DNA of 64,000 bases from Paramecium tetraurelia (taxonomy: Eukaryota; Ciliophora; Oligohymenophorea; Peniculida; Parameciidae): the NCBI RefSeq assembly GCF_000165425.1, contig NW_001799510.1:591459-655458 (forward strand), read 5' to 3'. The position numbers were made by a program, and so were the translations under genes. Below, piece after piece: positions 12,502 through 24,592 of this stretch. The number at the start of each line of letters is the position of its first letter. Within the stretch, counting starts at the first letter, position 1. Under the pieces are notes generated by a model. It was not told where the DNA came from, made no database searches, and saw nothing but the letters and a program-made list of their open reading frames with translations.

Positions 12502-13555
12502 TCAAATAATTTAATCGTTTTTAAAATTTGCGAAAAAGGATTCTCCATTAGGTTCTGTTATCTTCGCTTCTCCATTTAATTTACCTTCCTCCCATTCTCC
12601 TTCAATAGATCTACCATTTGCTTGAATGAATTTTCCTAATCCGTGTTTTTTATCATTCTTAAAATGACCTAGAGTCTTTCAATGCAATACCTATATATTT
12701 ATCTCCATTTGGGTATCTCATCTCTCCTTTACCATTCATGTAGTTGTTTATCCATTCTCCCCCATAGGTTCTACCATCACTCCATCTGTATTCTCCAATA
12801 CCCTCATAACGATCTTCCACAAAGTTTCCTTTGTATTAGGAATTATCTGAATATTTTACTAAGCCTGATCCATGTTTCCGTCCATTTTTGAATTGTCCTT
12901 CATAAGTAGTTCCATTGGCTTTCTTCTCATAGCCTTGTCCATTCTGAATACAAAATACAAATACTTATAAATCATCCTCCCACTTTCCTATGTAGGTCAA
13001 CTCCTTCGTAACTAAGGTTCCTTCACCATGAGTTTATCCTAGTCTCCATTCCCCTATGTAATATTCACCATCTGCATATATGATTCTGCCAAATCCATCG
13101 TGCTTGTTATGACACCAATGACCTTCATAAATTGAACCATCAGGATAGTATTGGATCCCTGCTCCATTTCTTTTTTGTTTATACCATTAGCCTTCATAAA
13201 TGACAATTGAATGAATATCTCCATTGGGTTTGTAATTTACAATTTATATGGGCTGATAAATTGTGTACTCAGAGTCATAATTTAGTTTGATAGAGCCAAG
13301 TTATTGTCGAATTGATTCTGCAATTTGGTTATCCTGTTTAGGAATTTCATTTAGTTTCATTGCATCCGATGGTAAATGCTCATCTTCAATTATATTTCGG
13401 TTGCTTTAGTCATCATTGAAACCCTAACTGACTTCTTCGAGCACATATTTCGCGGTTTAAAGTCCTTGATAATCGACTTGCTCTGGAGTATAAATGTTTA
13501 TTGGTATCTAATCAGGAATATAGCCACTTTTGAGATTACAACACTATTGCCCCAT
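12502..13555 (-). CDS. MORN-repeat protein with acylation-type N-terminus
   Basis: About 336 residues; introns 12944-12964 (21 nt, ends CAG) and 12669-12690 (22 nt). After a 110-residue lead the protein consists of about eight MORN repeats, e.g. YEGQWYKQKRNGAG, YEGHWCHNKHDGFG, YKGNFVEDRYEGIG, YGGEWINNYMNGKG. The start MGQQCC carries a Gly2 and paired Cys typical of N-myristoylation plus palmitoylation, suggesting a membrane-bound scaffold; MORN proteins often bind phosphoinositide membranes or cortical structures. It is similar in design to the MORN gene at 26511-27554. ATG 13555 lies only 42 bp from the divergent start at 13598. Confidence 0.88.
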
Positions 13556-13597
13556 TTAGTTATAATAAAAATTAAGGGTAGATATAAATAATAATTA

Positions 13598-13962
13598 ATG
13601 TAAAAATTAAGGAACATTTATAAGAATTTTTATGAGAATGTTGTAAAAGGAGGGTAGAAGATAGATGCTCCTCCCAAATACAATTTCAAAGGACAGAAAC
13701 AGGATTTCAAAGATTTTCAAAGAGGTCCTCAATTGACTCGAGAACAATTGGCTCAAAAGTAAACGCACAATTAATCGATAGTCAGAAGTTGGATGAAGAA
13801 TTGAAACCATAAACAAGAGAATTAAGGTTAAAAAATGCTTTTTATTTTTGCATTTATATGGGATGGTTTGCTGGAGTAATATTGTTTGTGATGTATCGTT
13901 TGGGAAGTGATGAAATTGGAGATATGGAAAGATCGGCAAAAGAAAGGTAGCTATTTATTTGA
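13598..13962 (+). CDS. small single-TM protein, COA3-like
   Basis: About 113 residues with one 23-nt intron (13759-13781). Layout: basic amphipathic N-terminus (MQKLRNIYKNFY), a QLTREQLAQNQKLDEEL segment, a basic patch, one membrane helix (FYFCIYMGWFAGVILFVMY) and a charged tail DEIGDMERSAKERQ. The order 'LT.EQL - basic - TM - acidic/Ala-Lys tail' resembles the cytochrome oxidase assembly factor COA3 (CCDC56) in the inner mitochondrial membrane. That match is from memory of the family and is weak at the residue level, so treat the name as a hypothesis; the gene itself is well supported by the clean splice. Confidence 0.6.
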
Positions 13963-14366
13963 AATTAAGAATTCGTTTACGTGAGACATTAAAGAAAGAA
14001 AACTAAAGATGATTTAAAATGGCATTCTTAATTTCACAATTAATTTTAAGAAATCAAAATTTTTATATAAAAATTGTTCAATTAATTAAATAGAAATCTA
14101 ATCTGATGCCAAAGTCACAGTCCTTAAACTGTGATTCTCCTCTTAAATTTATTGACAGCGTCTATATTTATAAAATGTTGAATATATAATTATCTCGTTT
14201 GTGATGAGAGTTTTCCAAAATTATGAATATTAAAATATTCATTTAGTATATAATGTTGATTTAGAATAAAATGATATTCATGAATTATGACAATTTAATT
14301 GAATAAGCAATTCTTAAATATTTACCTTGTTAATTATGCTTAAATTAATATTATTTAGCTTATTAT
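13963..14366. other. intergenic, no gene seen
   Basis: About 400 bp. A short inverted repeat (CACAG ... CTGTG, near 14116-14133) could form a small hairpin; no C/D or H/ACA box arrangement was convincing. Confidence 0.4.
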
Positions 14367-16101
14367 ATGAACAATATCAGTGAGATTGTGTATGATAACG
14401 CATCTTTCTAGATGGTATGCCAACGTAAAAACACTCGCAAGGAAATCACATACTTTTTGTATGTAATAGACAATAGTTTGATTTTGACTCAAGTATTTCA
14501 CATATAATATTAGTAAGGAGCTTAATTCCCAATAACCAAAATATGTTCTCGAAATCAATCTTTAGTTGAAAGTCTACTGGAACCAAGAAAGACAGAAAAT
14601 TACACAATTCGGATTTGAAAGCAAAGACGAAGTCAAGTATTTCGATGGAAACTGTGAAGATTTTAAATAGTTAAAGAGATTACTAAGAAATAGAGTTATG
14701 TATAGAGATGTGAGTGATTTCTATCTGCCTATCAAATAATTAGGAAGAGGAGGTTCTTCAAGAGTACTCTATTATTTATTATATACAAAGGTTTATCTGG
14801 TTATGGATAAATGTGAGAAATATGAATTCGCATCCAAAAATGTTGAGAAGAGATACCTCAGAGAAGATGGAGGCTTTGTATAATTATGTGTTTATAATCA
14901 AATTAGGAAGCGTTGTTCAACGAAATTAATTTGATGGCAGCACTTGATCATGAAAATATAGTGAAGATGGAAGAAGTATACGAAGGAGAAACTACCTTTT
15001 ATCTCATATTGGAATACTTGAAAGGGAACTCACTACATGATTTGATTTCCAAGGGTATCATCTAATTGGATTGGGATGAAATTAGGTCTATCATGTTTGT
15101 AATTAAATCACATATATTCCTTTAGGCAATTCTAACTGCCGTGGCTCATATGCACTCCTTGAACATTATGCATAGAGATTTAAAACCAGAAAACATAATG
15201 TTTAAGAAATTAAATGATATTCATGGGGTGAGGATCGTAGACTTTGGATTAGCCACATGGCAGACCGCTGCTACATACCCTTTTCCTAAATGTGGTACTC
15301 CTGGATATGTTGCACCAGAAATAGCCAATCTTAAAGATCTTACATTTAAATATGATAAGATATGTGATATGTTCAGCGTTGGCTGTATATTCTATAAATT
15401 GTACTATTATCTTAACCCTTAGAATTACATCCAAAGATTTGTTTCCGGGAAATGACTATCATGAAATTCTCAAGCTAAACAAGAAATGCATTATAAATTT
15501 AGATACTCTCAGTCTCTATTCAACTCCTTAATCAGCCATAGACTTAATATCCTAAATGTTGTAGGCTGTTCCACACCAAAGGATTTCTGCATAATAGGCT
15601 TTGGATCATCCATTTTTTACTGGAACATTCATTGATAGAAAAATGAAATTTCAATCATCTAAAAAATAACTTAACAATAATAGTAAACCTTGGTAAACAT
15701 CAACCTTCAAAACTGAAAAATCTGATAGGCTTTAATTACCAGAAATCAAATAAAGATCTAGATAAAAAGATGATGATAATGTAGATGAAGAAACCCCCAA
15801 AATGAGAGTTCCTACCTTAAATAGTCCAAGACTAGCATAACATGCAAAAAAAAAGAATTTGGCCCTAAATGATAATTCACCAACTGAATTTCCTAAGAAA
15901 AGTGCTTTTAAGAAGTTTTCCACTCAAGATTTTGATCCACTAACACCAGACACTTAGTCACCTGATTCAGGGAGAATGAATTTTAGTAATAGTCCTCGAC
16001 TCATTTAACAAAGTGTTATAAAAAGGAAATTCACATACTCGAAATTCAATTAGTAAAGATAGTAGGCCATTTATGAAGTCGATGATGAATAGAAGCATTG
16101 A
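14367..16101 (+). CDS. CAMK-like Ser/Thr protein kinase
   Basis: About 534 residues with five introns (14493-14517, 14764-14790, 14878-14906, 15099-15125, 15401-15422). An N-terminal region of 115 residues is PH-like in layout and joins directly to the kinase domain: glycine loop GRGGSSRV, FASKNV (ATP lysine), HRDLKPEN (catalytic loop), VDFGLA (here DFG), GTPGYVAPE (activation segment) and HQRISAQQALDHPFF at the end. The tail is low-complexity, with Pro-directed S/T sites (DPLTPDTQSPDSG, NSPRL). The first intron must end AAG (or the downstream frame is lost). The kinase is complete in key residues; upstream signal unknown. Group assignment to CAMK is by motif style only. Confidence 0.9.
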
Positions 16102-16616
16102 ATCTATTAATTAATGTTTATTATAATCATTATGGAATCTTTTAGTTGTGAAACCTGTAATTTTATACCTTTCTCAATAAGGTTTTGATTATCTATTCAA
16201 TTAAATCAAATAATAATTTAAACTTTCATTTTAAAATCATTTAATTATTGTATCTTAATTATATTATGATTGTAAAACTTTTATTTAATTTTCTTAGATA
16301 TTAGTGAGATTTTGTAGAATCAAATAACAAATTTAAATTGTTGTTCAATTTTAATTTAGAAAAAAGAGATGATAATCCATTAATTTTTTGCCTTGTTCAG
16401 TAGGACTAATATTTTAAAAAAAGTCCTTTTGAATTTTAGTTTTGTGAGTTAAAGGCGTAAATCGAAAGTAATTAAAAGAGGAGTCAAATTTCCTAATAAT
16501 TAGGAAATAACTCTAGGATGTAACTAAAAGAATTGGAGACTATTAGATGCCAAAACATAATTATATAAATTTATTTAATTTATTTATCTTATTTAAATTA
16601 ATAATAATTTGCAAAT
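16102..16616. other. intergenic with a 19-nt inverted repeat
   Basis: About 515 bp. Contains the perfect inverted repeat TTTCCTAAT-A-ATTAGGAAA at 16489-16507, flanked by GAGT and ACTC, able to form a hairpin. It lies about 110 bp upstream of the next ATG. No gene recognised. Confidence 0.5.
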
Positions 16617-17162
16617 ATGGGTACATCAATTTGTGTTAAAGAATCCAAATAAGCTCAAGAGGAAATAAAAACAAGGTCGTAATGCTTAAGTAAAATAGTT
16701 GGCCCACCCCATTTATTTAAGCCTACTCCAGTTATCAGTATTTTGATAACTGATGAATAGGTTGAGAAGGAAGAATCTCCAAAAAATGAATTATCTCAAT
16801 CATAAAATGGCAGACGGAGTGAACAGCTCTTGTTTTATACAGCTTAACAATCTGAAGAGATTGACAGTTAACAATAAAATCCCTGGATTAAGAAAAATTT
16901 TGCCATTGAAGCCATCAATATATCCAAATTTAAAAATGATGATATGAATAATTCTAAAAATGGTAATCCAAATGATAATCTAAATAATTCTTTTGAACAA
17001 AAAAATTCAATGGCTGAACCCTCTAAACAAAAGCCTGCACTTAGGAAAAGGAGTGGATAAGAGAGCTCAAATATTTCAAATTCAGCTGGCTCTTAAAGAT
17101 CCATTAAAAAGGTCTCTTTTGACAAAAAATAACAAGTTGTATACACAAAATACAAAAATTGA
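16617..17162 (+). CDS. small protein, possible PP1 regulator
   Basis: Single exon, 181 residues, mostly polar and N/S/K-rich with no folded domain visible. MGTSIC at the start would suit N-myristoylation and palmitoylation. Near the C-terminus SIKKVSFDKK contains a KVSF motif of the RVxF class that docks proteins on the catalytic subunit of phosphatase PP1. Low complexity plus an RVxF motif is typical of intrinsically disordered PP1 partners, but such motifs also occur by chance. Start and stop are in one open frame without splicing. Confidence 0.6.
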
Positions 17163-17284
17163 ATCATATAAAGATACTTTTTGTTTAATTAATATATCTA
17201 AAAACCTTTATAAAATATCATAAAATCAAAATAATGAACTAGCTAAATAATTTATGAATAGACACACTAACCAAATGTTATTTG

Positions 17285-17817
17285 TCAACTTAAACATATC
17301 TCAAAATATAATAAATTTAAAATACTTTTCATTGCTTAAGACCCTAAACAATCTTATATTTGGAGTATATTAAATAGAATGATTGAAACAAGGTACAAAA
17401 TGACGCAAGCTACTGCGAATGCATAACTAGCCCCGTTCAAAATGCAAATAATAGCCACTGCCAATTAAGGGAATGTTCTACTTGTAATACTTAGTGACTT
17501 TTTGTAAAATTCTTCTAATTTTGTCTAATATTGATTTTTAAACATACAGGTGGTTCTTTATTTTATTAAGCAGTCGATTATAATTATCCAGAATTCGAAA
17601 CATTTTAATCTACCATATGAATCTCCTATGCATCTCCTTATTAAGACGGAACTTAATATTTAACTGATGTGTGATTCGAATTCAAATTCTCAATATCTAA
17701 ATGAATATCCTTTTTCAATCTGAATTTAGCATAAGCAGCAAAAAAAAAGAACACAAATGTTAGCAGTAACCAAAAAAATTCAATAATCTTGGCGCAAGTC
17801 AAAAACTCATCACTCAT
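17285..17817 (-). CDS. hypothetical membrane protein, about 3 TM segments
   Basis: About 169 residues, one 23-nt intron (17525-17547). A first hydrophobic helix (IIEFFWLLLTFVFFFFAAYA) follows MSDEFLTCAK; a polar Q/N-rich stretch comes next; the C-terminal third has two more hydrophobic stretches (FPQLAVAIICILNGASYAF and AVACVILYLVSIILFNI). No family recognised. The splice restores the frame into the second membrane region, which supports a real gene. ATG 17817 was chosen because the helix follows at once. Confidence 0.6.
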
Positions 17818-18878
17818 CTCCAAATTATATAATAATATATAAAATTAACTATAATAGGTTCTAATATTCTGATTAAATAAAATAGCATTTTTAAAATCAT
17901 TTCATAAACTCAGAATCTCACTATTGTTTGATTATCCACTAATCATCGAATATGTTCAACAAAGTTATTGAATTTATTTCAATTTAGTATACAACTTGAT
18001 GAATTTGATTTAAAAAAAAACCATTAAATTCTATTTATACTTAAGACCCATCAAAAGTAAAAGAAAAACATTAAAGTTCAGTTCCTCATTTGCTTCTTAA
18101 ATTGTCGATAAATTCAATAAGGATTATTAGAAATCATTAAACATTTCATTTTATAATTTTAATTTTATCATATTAAAATAATGAGTTGGAATTTAAATAA
18201 TACCTTAAGATATCAACTATTTTTGAGATCTATCAATTAAAAACATATCTTGTATTTTAAATTCAGGTATATTTTAATAGTAATATAATCATATTGTTGT
18301 AATGAGTTTCCTCAGTGTAGAGTTTCTTCCAATTTTTATTATTTTTGAAGAGATAATAGATGGCTTCAATAATTTTTATTAAAATTGATGTTAAAAATAG
18401 CTTTATAAGTAATATCATTCAGATAAGAAGTTTCAATCGCGTATATATTGATTTTCTACAACATTATAAAATATTATATTTTAATTAGTATTGAATTATA
18501 TGATTTCGTTTTTATATCATCTGTATATATATCAAAAATTCTATTAATATTATATTAATTAATAAATACTATTAGCAATGAAGACATTATAAAAATGATT
18601 TGGGATTGAATTCATTTTAACTCAAAAATTTGTAAATGATTATTATTTAGTTAAGGAGTAAACCATAAGAAAGGAGTGAAAGGCGAATATAAGTGTAGTT
18701 TATTGATTGATAAAGTTTTTTAAATGATTTTAGAAATTATTTATATTTTGTTATAATTAATAACATGCTAAATTTAAAAGAAAGTCAGGACTGGAAAAAA
18801 GGAAAAAAGTTTGATTCTGCTACTTTGATATAAATTTTTTGCTTTTTTTTATTGTTGGTGAATCAGAATTTAAATGGA
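17818..18878. other. long AT-rich gap, no gene seen
   Basis: About 1,060 bp. Only short open frames rich in K, N, I and F codons; none connects to a convincing exon. The first exon of the next gene could begin at an in-frame ATG at 18765. Confidence 0.45.
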
Positions 18879-19731
18879 ATGACTCAACATTCGGAAGCAA
18901 GCATTTTTTAAGCTGATCAATTTCGTATTCCAGAGGAACACTCAATTACGGATGAATATTTCAATTTCGGTGACACTAATAACTTTGCATTTTCTGACCT
19001 TGATTTTGAGAGAAATAAATTTTTGCCAATTGGTAGTTATAACCATATTATTAAGATAAGAATTCTCATATATTGATAATATGGACATGGAAGATTAATT
19101 TAGTACAGGGTAGCAACAACCACAATAAATGAAACCAACATCAATGTAGTAATAATATGACAATTTATTTGAATTTAAGAGCTCAATCAAGAGTAAAATA
19201 ATTGGAGGATCTGATTTTTTTTCTAAAGTATTAGATTACGCCAATAAATTATAAATGAATAAATTCAAGTCAAGTAATTTTGTTCTATTTACATCAGTCC
19301 CCAAAATTAATGATAAAACCCAAAAAAAGAACAACCACTCAGCTAGAATTAAAGGGGAAAAGCAACATAAATTTATGATTTCTAAATTAGAATCTTGGGA
19401 TGTCCATCTAAAATCTATTCGAACACATTTTATGTAAAAAATTTTTAATAAATTGTGGAAAGTACCTACTTAATAGATCCTCAAAACACATTGCTTTTCA
19501 GGCAATAATAGTTAATAAAATAAAATTCATATAATAGTGTATTTATAAAATGAAATGGAACAAGTAGAAATATAGTATTCTGATTTCTAACTAAAATAAG
19601 AAATTTACTAAAACATAATATAAAGAATGATTTTCTGCTTAGATTTAGCAATTTAATTAAATAATTAAGCAGACGATCTTATTTTTGATGTCTTATTTAA
19701 AGGATTTATTGCCGAATTATTTCATTATTGA
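18879..19731 (+). CDS. hypothetical protein
   Basis: About 274 residues if a 28-nt intron 19033-19060 (ends AAG) is removed; without it the frame stops at TGA 19073. The N-terminus is acidic and phenylalanine-rich (DEYFNFGDTNNFAFSDLDFE), then a Q-rich patch, then a basic region (NNHSARIKGEKQHKF). The last 90 codons are AT-rich and may not all be coding. An in-frame ATG at 18765 is an alternative start. No family recognised. Confidence 0.4.
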
Positions 19732-20308
19732 TTAATAAATATTAATATAATTAAATTAATTTCATTAGATCAAAATACAAAATTTAGTAATAATAGTTTT
19801 TTAAATGAAAAGTATCATTTTATAATGAGATAATCTATAATTTCAAGAATAAAACTAAATTTTATAATCATTAAATATGTCTATTTATTTAAGTCAATAG
19901 AAATTAAAGATATAAGATTGTGATTCAATTATATATATAATTAAAAACTTGACAGCGTTTCTACTCTTAATAACAACTAATTGTTGTAACTATTTATTGA
20001 TATATTTATTAAACAACCGTTTTTAAGTATACTAGAAGATTTTGAATTTAAAGTATTAATATTCAAAATATTAAATCAGTCTTAAACTATAGATTAGGAT
20101 TATATTATTTAATTTGGAGATATTTTTGTATTTAAGTTTATAAATGATTAATGACAACATTAAATGTGGAACTGCTTAAAATTAAAAGACATTTGAAGGA
20201 ATTTGATAGTATTTGAATTGTTCACTTAAATTATCTTTTTCTTGACTAGAAAAACAATTATGATTAAGAGCTTAACAGTGCAATTAAATTTATTTATCAA
20301 TCAATTTC
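19732..20308. other. intergenic, no gene seen
   Basis: About 575 bp between convergent 3' ends; AT-rich, no feature supported. Confidence 0.5.
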
Positions 20309-20701
20309 TCAATAATGAATTGTTTTCAAACCTCTCTTTGTTTATTATATCAAATAGTTCAAATTATAATACATATGCGCTTTCTTAGGTTCCCACTTTT
20401 TCTCTATAATTTTAGGTAATTCTACGCTTGAATTATCAGTAATTGTTCTTGATCTCAATTTATGCCTTTATTCTCTTTTTGGAAAGGCTTTCGTAATTTG
20501 TTCATTTTATTCTACTGTCTAAACAATTTTAGGGGTAGTTTTCCTTTTATGCATAGTTAAAGCGTAAAATGGATTATCAGATATTTTCTTAGGTTTAATG
20601 ATTGGAACTTAACGAAATGATGATATATGATATTTTGATATCTCCTCAGTTATATATAGATAATCGAATGCTGATGCCTAATTTCTTTATTGGTCTTTCA
20701 T
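20309..20701 (-). CDS. small basic hypothetical protein
   Basis: Single open frame of 130 residues, no intron. Basic and polar, with stretches such as KKISDNPFYALTMHKRKT and PKREQRHKLRSRTITD, and an aromatic end (HMYYNLNYLIQQTKRG). Composition is more protein-like than chance frames here (few runs of N, I or F), hence the call. No family recognised. Confidence 0.45.
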
Positions 20702-20908
20702 TTTAACTAACAGATTATTCAGCCTTATTATAATTACTTATAATATTTGATGGATGATAATTTTTTTGAAATAAAATGTTTACTAGTTTATATTAAAAGA
20801 CTCATTCTAATGTAGAAGATGGATAATGATTTATATTAAAATGCTAATCAAAATAAGAAGAAGATAATAAGTTATTTGTACATATTCTTTGAATTTATTT
20901 TACAGAGC

Positions 20909-22779
20909 TCACAAATCATTTCTTTTTTTTGCTAACACTAAATATTTAAATTAAGGTTACTTTTTAATTTAAGTGCTTATAATTGTTCATCTTCTTCTGA
21001 ATCTTATTCATCTGGAGACTATTCTTCATTTTTTTCTAATTCTTTTTCTTTTTCCTTCTCCTTCTCCTTCTCCTTCTCTTTATCTTAATCTTTACTATTC
21101 TCCTTCTATAATTATTAAGTTTTTAGAATTGCTTTTATTGAAGCAATCAAATCCTATTTACTCTATAATGGCAATTACACTTTCAATTATTCTTTTTCAT
21201 CATGCAATTATTGTGGCTGCTAAACGTCATTAATAACATGTTATGCTGAAGGATATGGATCTTTATTTGTCTAATCAGTAATAGGTATTTGGCACAATTA
21301 GTCATCCTTTTTTAATTCGTTACCTGTGCTTGATTATGAGATATTGTTGTTGTTGCTTTTGTTATTGTTATTGCAATCATTTGGCGTCTCAATGTCCATT
21401 TTGGTTTCAATTTAATTGACATCCTATTAGATAACTAGCTCAGACTCTTTGTTTTTACTTTTCTCTTATCCTTCCTGATCTTTTTTATTTTTATTCTTCT
21501 TTTTATCTTTTTTTGATTATTTTTTTTCATTTGACTTGCTTCTAGATCTACTTCTAATAATATAGTAAATATATAGTTACTTCTTTTTTTTGTCTTTTTT
21601 TTCTTTCTTTTTATCCTTATCTTTCTTCTTCTTTTTCTCAGATTTATTCTTTTTATCTTTACTTTTTTTTTCATTAGACCTACTTCTTTTTTTCATGCTT
21701 TTCTTATCGACTGGTGATTTTTATTGTTCTACTTTAGTATTTTATTATTATTCTTATTATTATTATTAGGGTGTTGATTTAATAGCTTCTAATGGTTTTT
21801 CAATTTTCTCTGGAATACCATAAATTTCACTATGTTAAATTACATAAGCTACTCTATTGGCTTTGGCTAGAATTCTTCTGGCTTATCGAAAATCAATCTT
21901 TTCGAATTCATATATATTATATATAGTTGCAGCCACTTACTCAATTTAATCCAAAGTAGCTTCTAATAGAATCCACCATGGTTAAGAAGGCATTGGATGA
22001 TTACAGATCCTCAATGCTAAATAGAGAGCTCCTGCTGCAATAACTTAGGGTGGAAAATGTACACATAAATCAGTCATGTATGAGTCGTTCAAGTAACACC
22101 ATGCCTTTTGAGCTACCTGCTTGTCGACCTTAATAAAATGATAAAATGATTCTATGAACTTGTGCGGATGATCTGAAACTCTAAATAATTCAAACCCAAG
22201 TTCCTTAAGTATCAATTTCTCCTATTTTATTATTATGTCCCTATTTAATATCTCTATAATTCTTACAACGGAGTTTATTTTTATTTTTAAAACACGGAGC
22301 TGAAAGTACTAGCAATGTACCAGGTTTTCAGCACTGTTTCTTCTACTTTGCCTGCCAAATATATGGAAGCCATTGAAATTTCACGATAATCGTAATCAAC
22401 AAAAGAATTCCTAAGACTCAAACATCATAATTTACTTTGCAAAGAATCTGTGATAAATCACCAAGCTTGTAATGGCAGTAGTTAAAGGCAATTTTAAGTG
22501 ACTGCATGCTTGAAAACATATTTGAGCTCCATGCATTCTTAGGGCTTATTCATCCTCATAACTCAGACCATCTGCCTAAGTTGGAGTTTGAATATCCATG
22601 GGAATATAAATATTTTCATGTCCTTCTGGAGTGATTGTCTCTAATGATAAATCAGAGCTATGTAAAAATCTCTCCTTTAATCGATGAAATAAATATTTTT
22701 TTTCATACTACTCTTTTGTCAGACCAAAACTTGCTTCGACCTTCAATATTTTTTATCGATCATAACTTTTGGATGACAT
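20909..22779 (-). CDS. cyclin L-like protein with K/RS-rich tail
   Basis: About 589 residues with introns 22411-22435, 22309-22334, 21554-21580 and 20938-20960. Cyclin box 1: HGAQICFQACSHLKLPLTTA, ITSLVIYHRFFAKN, then MASIYLAGKVEET; the second box follows around IIEILNRD ... LKELGFELFR and DLCVHFPPQVIAAGALYLAL. After about residue 300 comes a long K/E/S-rich tail with RSRSRSKS-type stretches formed by removing the 27-nt intron, and QEKEKEKEKEK-type runs. Cyclin boxes plus an RS tail fit cyclin L, partner of CDK11 in transcription and splicing; cyclin K/T cannot be fully excluded. Nuclear function inferred. Confidence 0.82.
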
Positions 22780-22990
22780 TAATTTTCTTTATTTAATAAT
22801 TATATTGATAAGCAATATATTTTAATAAATAATTTACTAGATTTTTTATAACTAATCAAGAAAAAACTTAAAATCACAACAAATTTAAAATGCAATTATT
22901 ATATAATATTGCAGTCTTTGCAATGTGTACAAAATGATATTATTTAATATTATTATGATGCTTACAAAAAGTGATGCATTATTTTATTGG

Positions 22991-24221
<1,231 letters not shown>

Positions 24222-24592
24222 AATCAAATTATTAACGGTATTATAAATAATTAAATAATGCAAATATAATCAATGACATCCATTAAATTATTTATAAAAT
24301 TGAAGAATAGAAGTAACCTGAAAATTAGGACAATTGAATATTATCTAAAAAGAATTCATCAAAATTAAAGGTGATAGAATAACTATTTATTATAAATGCA
24401 TATATTAATGAAGGATAACCTTTACAATTAAAAAAACTTTAATAAAAAACTGGTTAATGACAAAGAGCAATATTTGGCAGCTATGGAAATTTGAATATCT
24501 AATTATTTACATTAATTAATTAATTGATATATATTACCTTATTGAAAAACTAAGTTTAATTTTTATTTAAGTTTAATAAAATTTATTTGATC
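24222..24592. other. divergent intergenic region
   Basis: About 370 bp between divergent starts of the MAPK and the EF-hand gene, so it should hold both promoters. AT-rich; no motif recognised. Confidence 0.5.

Noticed and set aside
14100-14160. Box C/D snoRNA candidate
   Set aside because: A small stem is present, but no proper C box/D box pair frames it.
21030-21075. Pyrimidine-rich tract as a simple repeat of its own
   Set aside because: It encodes the Lys/Glu repeats of the cyclin L-like tail on the minus strand.
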